NCBI RefSeq assembly: GCF_025602895.1
Contig: NW_026516203.1
Span: forward strand, 868,001-932,000
DNA: 64,000 nucleotides
Source: Polychytrium aggregatum
Taxonomy: Eukaryota; Chytridiomycota; Chytridiomycetes; Polychytriales
Direction of reading: 5' to 3'
A program made the translations under genes and the position numbers. This document shows positions 1 through 9,098 of the stretch, piece by piece. The notes under the pieces are model-generated. The model did not search any database. It worked only from the letters and a program-made list of their open reading frames with translations, and was not told the DNA's origin. Position 1 is the first letter of the stretch, and each line of letters starts with the position of its first letter.

Positions 1-948
1 AAGCGCTGGGTTTGCACCGAGCCGGCAACGGAGGGCAGAGAGCATCTCTGCAGGATCGATCAAGCGGGCCGCCAGGGCAAATCCGATGGGACGAAATCCA
101 AGAACCACAGATCCGGACTGCCGGGTGGAGATTGACCCACTTGATTGCGGAGCAAATTTGGAGACGGCCATTTTGCTCACGAGACACTGCTCCGTTTCCA
201 TCGAGCGCAGAGAGTGGGATCACTTGGGGCGAACAAAGGCATACACTTTATTCAGAAAAAAACGGGACAATATAGCCGTTTCCATGAACATGTAGTATGT
301 GCTGTGCTTGCGTCAAGCAAAGCCACAAGAAATAAAACAGATCACTTTGGCAGCCTCCGAGTGAAGACCGCCGGTCGCCCTCCGATCTCCACAATCGACC
401 TGCATACTGTGATCATGTTGCGCGCCGCATTGACGTCGCGATTCCACACTGTCCGGCGAATGGTCATGGCCAGCGCGCAATAACATTGGGTAACAAAATA
501 TTCGATGAATGGTCAAAAACCCGGGTGTCCCGTTTTTTATTGGATTGCCTGTAAAAGCCGGCACCCTCCGATTGGAGGGCTATGGCCAACGCACGGTGCT
601 TCCGGGAACAAAAATGTGGTCGTTGTTGATCGGAACCTCGTTCCAAAATAAGTTCACTGGTAATCGTCGTGTGGCGTTGTATTGCCGTTTATGTTATAAC
701 TACATTCAAAAATCTGTCCTTGGCCGGGGCAAACGGGCAGAAGGTTGTGGCCAGGAGGCCGGGCAGGGGAGAGGAAGCGAATATGCATACTATGGGGGAC
801 AAGAAAGCACTGGTTGAGCGTGGGGGGGGGAGAGGTGGGCTTGGATGTGGAGGCAGGCAGGCAGACAGGCAGGCGAGTTAGGAGCAGCATGGAGTGGAGG
901 CGCGGCAGCAGGGGCAGCATTGGCAGCATTGGCAGCGGGGAACGAGGC
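1..948. other. Intergenic region left of the PPR gene
   Basis: No supportable gene. The stretch holds MITE copy A (249-553) and, toward its right side, a G-rich low-complexity stretch (a G run near 822-830 and short GGCA-type repeats near 850-940) that forms the 3' flank of the PPR gene. Short open frames here do not resemble known proteins. Confidence 0.6.
249..553. mobile_element. MITE copy A (AAACGGGACA-ended family)
   Basis: A non-autonomous element of about 305 bp. Its left end reads AGAAAAAAACGGGACA (254-269) and its right end contains the inverted counterpart TGTCCCGTTTTTTATT (526-541), giving a terminal inverted repeat. The outer end near 545-553 (GCCTGTA) and the left TTTA suggest a TA target duplication, as in Tc1/mariner elements. 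The right third closely resembles the right third of the copy at 12265-12654 (shared GGCCAGCGCG, then the TCCCGTTTTT end). There is no transposase coding capacity. Class assignment is inference from ends and size. Confidence 0.65.
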
Positions 949-3063
949 TCAGTGCATGCCCGAGGCCCTCAACTTGGACTTGAAGCTGTTGATCGTCTTA
1001 TGGACGCTTGGTGTTATCCGGTGCGGCTCGGAGCCGCCTCGGGTGATCTGATTGAAGAGCGCATTGACCAGGGCAACAGCATCGCACGACCACTCGGCCT
1101 GCTGGTCGGGCGTCATGCGCGAGACAAGGTCGGATTGCGACCGGTCGTTGAGGCGGTTGATGACCAGCTGGATGGTGTGGCCGTTGGGCTGCACGTCGTA
1201 GGGATCAAAGAAGTTGGTGAAGCACTCCTGAAGCGCGCGCGGAGTCAGGGGAGTGCCAGGGTTGCTCCGGGCAAGCACAAAGTTGCACATGTTCACGGAG
1301 GCTCCGTGGCAGAGCTGCGCGTAGTCCAGGAGCTGGCGGATGATCTCGTCGGGGGCGCCGACCGTGCGACAAGTCATGATGATCTTCTTGAAGTCGTCGT
1401 GGGTGGGGCTGACGTTCTGACCCTGAATGGCTACAATGTGGCTGCTGAGGCTCTGGATGGCGTTGTGTTTGCACAGGTTGACGACGAGGGCATTAATGGT
1501 GTTGCCCGTGGGGGCCAGGTCGTGCTCGCCCGCCAGAGCAAGGATCCGAGCGACTTCGCCGGGGTTGCGGGCGATGAGCAGCAGGCAGTTGAAGACGTTC
1601 ATTTGCAGCTCGACGCCGCGCTTGACCATTTCGCCAAAGGTCTTGCGGACGGCATCGTAGTTGCCGACCACACGATAGGCAGTCATCATGGTGCTGTAGG
1701 TGATGGCGTTGGGCTCAAACTTCTCGCATAGGGTGGCAAAGATCCGCTCGGCGGCCTCGATGTTCTTGCTTCGCACAAAGACCTGCAGCAGGATGTTGTA
1801 GGTCTCGGTTGTGGGCTTGACGGTGGGGAAGCGCAGGGCATCCTCCTTCATGAGCGAAAAGACCTGCAGGGCGTCGTCCATGCGGTCGGCCTTGCTGTAG
1901 GCCGCCATCATAACATCGTAGATCTGGTGGTCCAGCAGCAGATTGTTGTCGCGAAGGCTGTCAAGGCAGCTGCGAGCGCGCTCGAGATTGTCCTCGGTGC
2001 AAAAGGCGCGGCAGAGCGCCACGTAAAAGTGGTATTTCCGGACCGGCGACATGTTTTCGATCTCGACGGAGCTCAGGAATTCCTGGGCCTGGTTGGACTT
2101 TTTGAGCTTGCCGAGGGCCTGCAGCAGAACGCGGTACGAGACACGGTCGGGAGTGAGGCTGTAGACGGACTCCATTTTCTCAAACTCGTGCACGACCTGG
2201 GTATAGGCGTTGCTGACCCTGAGGGCCTCCAGGCGGCGATTGAAAACGTAGATGTCGGGCTTGGCGCAGAGCTCGCCAATCTGGGCCCAGTACTGCTCAA
2301 GCATGGAGATGTTGCCCTGGTCGCCGAGGAACTTGAAGAAGGGGCCGTAGCTGCCGAGAGGGATGAGTTCGGTGGCGCCACTGGTGCGGAGGTGTTGCGC
2401 GGTGAACTCCCAGACCTCCTGGATCTTGGGCAGGAAGGTCATGTTTGCGTTTCTATGGTTGGATTCGTTGGCGGCGATGGAGAGGATCTTGATGAGCCGG
2501 AACAGGTCCTGGGTGGAGAGGTACGGGTAGTGGCTGGGGATGCAGTGGTTCAGGGCCACTTTGGAGTCACCGACACGGATGGCGGTGCGCAGAATGCCGA
2601 TGGTGCGGAGGATGTCATCGGGAACGTCGGTCGTGCGGTTAATGACGGCGGTGTCGCTGGGAGGGTTGCGGTACTTTTTGGTCTTTTTGGACTGAATCTG
2701 CTGCGACGAGGTCGAGAGATTGCTGGCAAACTGGCGGTTGCTTCCGACGGGGAGGTACGAGGAGCCAAGGAGGCAGGGCGAGGAGATGGCCTGTCTCGAG
2801 TATTGGAAGTTGGTACCCTCCTTGAGGAAGAAGACTTTGGCGGACGAGTATCGGAAGCTACTCCACATGGCGGCGTGCTTTGAGGCGAGGAATTCGAGGG
2901 ATCGCGGTGTCTGGCTGGAAGGGTGCGGTGAAGCAAGCGCGGGTGCAGCGAGTGCGGTGGCGGCTGCGGCCTTGGGGAAGAGAGAGAGAGCGGATGGGAG
3001 AATGCGCAGGGCAGGGGGCGTCCGCGAGCGAATGGAGCGGAGGACCGAGGCGACAGATCTCAC
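949..3063 (-). CDS. Pentatricopeptide repeat (PPR) protein, probably mitochondrial
   Basis: An uninterrupted 704-residue frame. The N-terminus (residues 1-45) is rich in Arg, Ser and Ala and lacks acidic residues, as expected of a mitochondrial presequence. From about residue 270 to 560 there are tandem 35-residue helical-hairpin repeats with typical PPR spacing, for example the segments starting PDRVSYRVLLQALGKL, DHQIYDVMMAAYSKADRMD, TTETYNILLQVFVRSKNIE and NAITYSTMMTAYRVVGNYD. PPR proteins bind single-stranded RNA and act in organellar RNA processing, stability or translation, so this one most likely serves mitochondrial transcripts. It cannot be assigned to a named fungal PPR factor from sequence alone. 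It is one of the few single-exon genes in the window. Confidence 0.88.
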   Translation of the reverse strand: MRSVASVLRSIRSRTPPALRILPSALSLFPKAAAATALAAPALASPHPSSQTPRSLEFLASKHAAMWSSFRYSSAKVFFLKEGTNFQYSRQAISSPCLLGSSYLPVGSNRQFASNLSTSSQQIQSKKTKKYRNPPSDTAVINRTTDVPDDILRTIGILRTAIRVGDSKVALNHCIPSHYPYLSTQDLFRLIKILSIAANESNHRNANMTFLPKIQEVWEFTAQHLRTSGATELIPLGSYGPFFKFLGDQGNISMLEQYWAQIGELCAKPDIYVFNRRLEALRVSNAYTQVVHEFEKMESVYSLTPDRVSYRVLLQALGKLKKSNQAQEFLSSVEIENMSPVRKYHFYVALCRAFCTEDNLERARSCLDSLRDNNLLLDHQIYDVMMAAYSKADRMDDALQVFSLMKEDALRFPTVKPTTETYNILLQVFVRSKNIEAAERIFATLCEKFEPNAITYSTMMTAYRVVGNYDAVRKTFGEMVKRGVELQMNVFNCLLLIARNPGEVARILALAGEHDLAPTGNTINALVVNLCKHNAIQSLSSHIVAIQGQNVSPTHDDFKKIIMTCRTVGAPDEIIRQLLDYAQLCHGASVNMCNFVLARSNPGTPLTPRALQECFTNFFDPYDVQPNGHTIQLVINRLNDRSQSDLVSRMTPDQQAEWSCDAVALVNALFNQITRGGSEPHRITPSVHKTINSFKSKLRASGMH

Positions 3064-3452
3064 GAAGAGAGATGGAAAGCGGTCCGACGCAGAGGCGACC
3101 GACGGAGGACAGACAGCAGAGGAGCCGATGCCGAGACCCGCGGGAATGGAAAAGCGCAGGAGGAGGGGCGAGGTTCGGGACGAGCAGGCGACGACGCATT
3201 TATGAGAAAAAAATGCGCCTGTGTCGGTTCTGTGTCAGGGCAGGCCTGGGCGGTGAGTCATTGTTGGAGGCCCATTGGCGGGCGATCTGGTTGGCCACAT
3301 CACTCCCACGTCGCACACGGCCCCGCGAGCGACTCATTCGCCCGGGGCTCCGGCTGGGCCGGACTGGGCCAGGGCTGATGCAGCGAGCCAGTGCTTGCGG
3401 ATCGAGGATGCAATCGCAGGCCCGCTGGCCGGGCCGCCTTCCCGCTGCAGCT
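3064..3452. other. Intergenic spacer between PPR start and GMF stop
   Basis: A 389 bp G+C-rich spacer upstream of the PPR gene and downstream of the glia maturation factor gene, both on the minus strand. It should contain the PPR promoter. No recognisable motif, RNA gene or repeat was seen. Confidence 0.5.
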
Positions 3453-5369
3453 CTACTTGCGGGTCTTGGAGGCAATCAGCAGCTGGGTCAGCCACTCGTC
3501 GGTGAGGTCCTCGGCGTCGTGCAGCTCCAGGACCTGCGTGCCAAGGCGGGCTGGGTCAGCGCGTGGGTCGAAGACGACGAAGGTGTGCTCATTGCGCCAT
3601 CCAGTCTCAGCAGGGCCGGGCTGCGTTGGACTCCAGGGGGGTTCGCCCACTCGGACTCATCGGCGCATCATCGCCGACACAGCCGCCCGTATCTCGTCCC
3701 GCACGTCGGCGCCGCCATGCAAGACGACCAGATAGGAAGAGATGAGCCAGTTTCAAACAAATGGACCCAGCCGATGAAGAAGAAGAAAAAGGGCAGTCGC
3801 CCAGAGTGAACCCTCCTGGGTCCAGAGCGCTCACCTTGCCGCTGATGCTCGCCTGTTGGAAGAGCTGAGCTTCCGTAGACGCATAGAGCATCCGGTTGGT
3901 GTCATTCGAGCCTGGCACGACAGCGATACATGGCAAACGAAGCGGGTGGGGCAGATGAGACGGGGTGGCGTGAGGCGGAGGGAAGCAAAGGGAATGGCAA
4001 AGGCATGCAGACGATGGCATGCAGACGGTGGCCAAAGGAGAGAAAGCAAGCCAGCGTCCGAGTTGCCGGGGCTGTGTGGTCGAGAAGTACATGCACGGAG
4101 ACATGAAAATGACTGCTGACAGATCATACCTTCGGGGCTGTCGCATTGGCATTTGGGATGTGGCATTGTCATTTGGGATGTGGCATTGGCATTCGGGATG
4201 TGGCATTGGCATTTGGGATGTGGCATTGGCATTTGGGTTGCTCCAAGTGCGCATCGTAGTGCTGCCATTGCATCGATGGACGTACCAGTAAAAGATGCCG
4301 ACGAGAGGATAGCTGACACGGTCGTCCTCCAACTTGAGCTCATACGACAGCACCATGAAGCGCGGGGTGTTCTCGGGCAGCTCCTCAGAGAGATCCTCTG
4401 GATTGAATCGTGCACAGAAAAGAGACGGATCAGAAGCCTGCTTTGCCAGCATCCAAGATCCCGAAACCATCGCTCCTGTCGGGTCGCCAGGACGAGCAAG
4501 GGCGAGGAGGGATTTCGCTTCGAACAATTGCGACAATGCCTCCAGATCCAACAGCTTTGTGCTGGCGCATCCGTATCGGTAGCTACACCCGGTTCATGAC
4601 GACAGGAGCGCAAATGTCGGCAGGCCGTCAAGAGACTGTGGCTAATCACCTAGTTTGATGTTTTCGTGGAGCCCATCGAGGATAACCTGACGCCCACGAT
4701 ATGGAGACAAGCAGCCAGAGTCAAGACTCCGGAACAGCGGATGGCGAATGTGTGTCTTGGACAGCCTCTGCTGTTCCCGAGGGTTCATCCCCGGCCTGTG
4801 CTCGCAGCATCGGTCGATTTTGCGAGTCATGTCGCCCGCACACGATACTCACGGCCAGGCTCTTGACATCGATCCTGAACACGAGGGCAGCGTTGCTCTT
4901 GGACTTTCTGCAGGATCGCATCCGCCCGGATGCGTGGAGGGAGGGGGTGAAATCAAGCGGCACAGCGTTAGCGGCCGTTTCAGATACAGCGCATCGACAG
5001 ACTGGGTCGGTATGGGCCAAGTAAGCTGCGGCCAAGTCCGTGCGTTGAGGCAGCAAGGGATGCTCGCATATCGTGAACGCAATACGGAGCCTGACGGCCT
5101 CGCTCCGAGAAGTGCCAGTGAGCCGCTGCAGCTCAGCGTCTCGGCCCATTTACCTGAAGCGAAATTGCTGTCGGCGGGGCGATGGATCGAGCGATGTTTC
5201 GCAGAGTGTGAGTGATCGATACATGAGCCAAACCATCGACAGAAGCGGTCATTCCAAGGACCGGGTCGATAGGGGCTTTCCTCCGCCTCCTGCGGCCACC
5301 GAGAGTCTCGGGTACAGCCCTCACCTTTAAGGCATCGAGGACCTCGGGGGTAATCTGGCAGGTGCTCAT
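3453..5369 (-). CDS. GMF1: Glia maturation factor (ADF-H family), Arp2/3 debranching factor
   Basis: Seven exons: 5325-5369, 5154-5167, 4853-4907, 4650-4686, 4286-4397, 3835-3911 and 3453-3533, encoding about 139 residues, the usual GMF length. It starts MSTCQITPEVLDALK and continues QFRFRKSKSNAALVFRID, matching the conserved GMF KFRFRKxxxNAAxxxKID block. Next come EDLSEELPENTPRFMVLSYE, DDRVSYPL, RMLYAST and the C-terminal EDLTDEWLTQLL. GMF binds Arp2/3 complex, inhibits branched-actin nucleation and promotes debranching in the cytoplasm. Exon 2 is a 14-nt microexon. The join between exon 5 (ending TTTTACTG, followed by GTACGT) and exon 6 (preceded by TGCCAG) is out of frame by one base, although both sides are clearly homologous to GMF. 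I could not find a canonical alternative. The intervening intron carries a 20-bp minisatellite. Confidence 0.88.
4143..4238. repeat. 20-bp minisatellite inside a GMF intron
   Basis: About 4-5 tandem copies of a 20-bp unit (GGGATGTGGCATTGGCATTT) with single-base variants, within intron 5 of the GMF gene. It has no coding role in the spliced message. Confidence 0.85.
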
Positions 5370-5858
5370 GTCGACGGCGTGCACGGCTTGGATGCTGGAT
5401 GGCAGATCTGGCTGGCAAGAAGCAAAAGCCCGATGCGGCTGGGGCCAGGCCAGCGCGCGAGACAACCAGCCAAGAACAACCAGGGGGCAGACAGGGCACT
5501 GCACCAGCCAGCCAGCGAGCTTGCCGGCGATATCCGTGGCCGCACAGGCCAGAACAGCATCGAAAACGCAGCCCCATGGATCAGAAGAAAAAAAAAAGTA
5601 TGTATGTATGTACTGTCATGGCCGATCTCCAACAGCATGCTTTCCAGAGGTCCGGGGCGGGATGTGTCTCTGGTCGCAGCGACACGCCGTTGACAAGTCC
5701 CGTGGGAAGCGTCCGAAACGGATGGAAAAGGAGAGAGAGAGAGCAGGAGGGAAAGAGGGAGAGAGCTGACCAAGGCTACAAGATATTCACGACAGAGTGG
5801 GAGAAGGTGAAGGGGGCTTGGGAGAGAGGATCGAGGACGGGTGCGGGAAAGTGGAGAT
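5370..5858. other. Intergenic spacer between GMF start and LSC2 stop
   Basis: A 489 bp spacer holding the presumed GMF promoter and the 3' flank of the succinyl-CoA ligase gene. It includes a short TATG microsatellite near 5598-5614 and a GA-rich stretch at 5725-5770. No gene is supported. Confidence 0.5.
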
Positions 5859-8512
5859 TTACAGTTCAAACGTGACACCGACCTTGGCCTCACGGGCCAA
5901 GCGGATGATGTTGCTGAGCTTGACGGCCTTGTTGGCGGCGGCATCGAGGTCGTCGATCGAGAACATCTTCAGGCCACTCTCCTTGATCATCTTCTTGGCA
6001 GCCTCGACCTCGGTACCCTGGAGACGGACAACGAGGGGGATCTCCAGGCCGAGCTGCTGAACAGCCTGGATGATGCCCTGGGCGATGACATCGCAGCGCA
6101 TGATACCGCCGAAAATGTTCACCAGGATGGCCGAGACATGGGGATCGCTGCTGATGATCTTGAAGGCCTCAGCGACCTGCTCGGCGGAAGCGCCACCACC
6201 AACATCGAGGAAGTTGGCAGGCTCACCGCCATGGAGCTTGATGATGTCCATGGTGGCCATGGCAAGACCAGCGCCGTTGACTGCCAGAGGGAGAGATGTC
6301 AGCGTGGCCGTCCAAGGATGCAGAGGCAGTCTGTTGCCCCGTTCAGACGACGAAGGGAGCCGCGAATGCGGCGCTCAGCCCGTGTGTTCCGAGAGCGAGA
6401 CCAAACTCGTGATGAGGGGACATGGATGCGTCTCAACAGGGCACACACCACCCACACCAGCACCGGACACGCAGCTGGCGACTTACCGAGGCAGCCGATG
6501 TTGCCCTCAAGGCCAATGTAGTTGAGGTTCCACTTGGAAGCAGCGACCTCACGAGAATCCTCCTGGGTGGTGTCGCGGAGGTCAAAGACGGACTTTTGGC
6601 GGAACTCGGCGTTGTCGTCGAAGCCAAACTTGGCATCCATGCAGTAGACTGAGGCAAAAAGCAAAACACGTGTGTTAGGGCGAGGGCCACTACTTGGATA
6701 GCGGGGGGATACTGGAAAGAGCCTGCGTGGCTGTGAGCTGCAGGTGCAGCACACTTGCAGCCACTTGAGCGGCTTGACAGACTAACAAATATCAAAGCAG
6801 GGGAGCGCACAACAGCAATTGCGATCATGACACTCACCATCACCGCCAGCAACCTCAGCCAGGGGGTTGATCTCGATCATGGTGGCGTCCTTCTCAAGGA
6901 AGAGCTTGTAGAGGCGCTCGATGGTATCAGCAGCCTGGAGAGTCGGCAATCGACGTTAGGAGACCGGTGCGACATGTATCAGGACAATGGGCAAGCTGCA
7001 CTGCGCTGCGTTGCACTGCACGAATGGACATGGCCATGGGTCAAGTGCATACAGAGCCGGCACACACCTGGTCGATGGACTTGCCCTGGAAGCCGATCTT
7101 CTGGGCAACAGAGACAGCATCCTCGCGCTGGAGACCCTTGTTGATGTCGACAGAGTGGGTGATGATGGCCTCGGGGGTCTCGTGGGCGACAGTCTCAATG
7201 TCCATGCCACCCTGCGAGGAGGCGACGATGACAGGGCCCTGGGTGGCGCGATCCATGATGATGGCGAGGTAGTACTCGCGACGGACGTACATTCTCTCGA
7301 CAACGTAGACCTGCAAGCAGCGGGATGAGCAGTGTCAGCGGCCGAATTGACTTGCGATGACCGCGGAGAAGCCAAAGCTGAGCAAAAAGGAAATACTCAC
7401 GGCGTTGCAGATGCGGCCGGCAGCACCGGTCTGCTTGGTGATCAGCTTGTGGCCAAGCATCTTCTCGGCGTAGGTCTTGACCTCGGCAGGGCTGCAGAGA
7501 CGGATCGATCAAAGACATGGGTCAGTTGAGCGAAAGGAGAGTGGGCCAGCCAAGCCCATTCGGCAGATCGGTCTCTACTGGGCATGCAGCCAATATGCCC
7601 ACTTGTCTCTTGCGCGATTGCTACGCTGCAACGTTACGCTGCAATGCTACGCTGCAATGCTACGCTGCAATGCTACGCTGCAACGCTACGCTGCAATCCT
7701 ACGCGGCCGATCTCAACCACTTACGAGTAGACGACACGGACACCACCCTTGAGACCAGAGTCGAAGGTACCCTTGCCACGGCCGCCAGCAAGAACCTGGG
7801 CCTTGATGACCAGGTCCTCAGAAGCAATCTCCTTGGCAATGTTCTCGGCCTGCTGGGGGTTTGTGGCAACAGATCCGCGGGGAGTCTTGATGCCATACTG
7901 CGAGAGAAGGCCCATCGACAGGTGCTCGTGGATGGACAGGTTGCGGCGAGGGACAAGGCTGGCAGCACGGAGCTGGGGAAGGGGAGAGGGAGCAGTCCGG
8001 CACAATCGCAGACAGTGGCAGGATCCAGGCCAGACCAGGCCAGGGCGATCCGGTCGAAAGTAAGCCGAGCAGACACAGGGAACGTTAGCTGGGCTGCAAC
8101 AGCGGACCGGCCAACCAGCAGGATCGGTGATGAGGCGACGGCCAAGGTCGAGGCAGCACTGCCGAATCGAGGACGCCTCGCCAGCCCCGAGCGCCATCTC
8201 TGCCGGGCCCCCATTGAGCGGATATGGACATTGGGCCGACATCGCAGGCTCGGTTGGACCTGGACAGCTGACAAGACAGGCGACCTCGGTCCGGGACGTC
8301 AGCGGAGGAGACGACAGCCCACGGCGTGCCCGCATCGAGACAACTGCTACTGCGACAGGCCGACAGACTCGATGATGGCGACCGGCAGCCCGGCACATCT
8401 GGGCTCATCTCGAGACAGTGCCACGAGAGCGGGAGCAGAGAGCAGACAGCGAACGACAGATTACAATCGAGGGGCGGCTGCGGGCCAGACGGGCGCTAGC
8501 TTGGGCGAACAT
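5859..8512 (-). CDS. LSC2: Succinate-CoA ligase beta subunit, mitochondrial (ADP-forming type)
   Basis: Seven exons: 8465-8512, 7725-7972, 7401-7491, 7068-7310, 6838-6934, 6487-6648 and 5859-6280, giving about 436 residues. The enzyme forms succinate and a nucleoside triphosphate from succinyl-CoA in the TCA cycle, with an alpha subunit. Exon 1 gives an Arg/Ala/Ser presequence ([16 protein letters not shown]). The mature protein begins near [19 protein letters not shown]. The ATP-grasp region includes [30 protein letters not shown] and [10 protein letters not shown]. The C-terminal CoA-ligase part has [21 protein letters not shown] and [16 protein letters not shown]. The reading frame is continuous across all joins. 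The exon 1 donor (GTAATC) is the least certain. Intron 2 contains a 13-bp tandem repeat. Confidence 0.95.
7617..7702. repeat. 13-bp tandem repeat in LSC2 intron 2
   Basis: About 6-7 copies of a 13-bp unit (GCTACGCTGCAAT, with variants such as GTTACGCTGCAAC). It lies wholly inside the intron between exons 2 and 3 of the succinyl-CoA ligase gene, close to the exon 2 donor. Confidence 0.88.
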
Positions 8513-9098
8513 AGTGGCGGGTCGAAGACAGAGGCCTTGAGGGGATATGAGAGCGGGCGACGGGACTGCTGGCAGGGAGCAACGGGCGACCAAGACGATG
8601 AGGCTCCGGGTGGGAGTGGATGCAGGACGAAGAGCGGGCTGGCCGAGAGGCGGTCTGCACCGAAAAACAACGAAAAAACGAAAACGGCGACGCGCAAGCG
8701 AGGACGGGGGCGGGGGCGGGGCGGGGGCGAGAGGGCAGGGCGCACTGTCTCTGTGCGCCGCACAAGCTGTGGCTGGCTCGGCGAGGAGCAACAGCGCCCT
8801 CCGCGCAGGCGAGAACGGCGCTCTGTCCCGGCCCGGCGAGCGCAGCGGGACGGCCCAAACCCGAGGCCAAACGGCCGTGTCGGTGTCGGCCACCCCCACT
8901 GGATGTCGGCCGTCCCGTGCTGGGGACCACCGCGAGCGAGCGGCCATGGCCTGGGCAGATATCAACGCCATCGAGACAGCATTGCATTCGTTGTTATCAG
9001 TCGGCCGTCGCTCGTTCCGGATGTACATCGCTCCTCTGCCTCCGTTGGCACACCCGGGCCGCCCTCCCACCCAGCCGCACAGCCATCCAGGGCCCTGT
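8513..9098. other. Intergenic spacer between LSC2 start and RPC82 stop
   Basis: A 586 bp G+C-rich spacer, with GGGGGCGGGG near 8706-8725, that should contain the LSC2 promoter. Long open frames on the plus strand across this region are antisense or compositional and show no family resemblance. Confidence 0.5.

Noticed and set aside
745-1731. Long plus-strand open frame (328 codons)
   Set aside because: It is antisense to the PPR gene, has no family resemblance and reflects the codon bias of the opposite strand.
1927-2883. 318-codon plus-strand open frame
   Set aside because: Antisense to the PPR repeats; Gly/Val-rich shadow composition.
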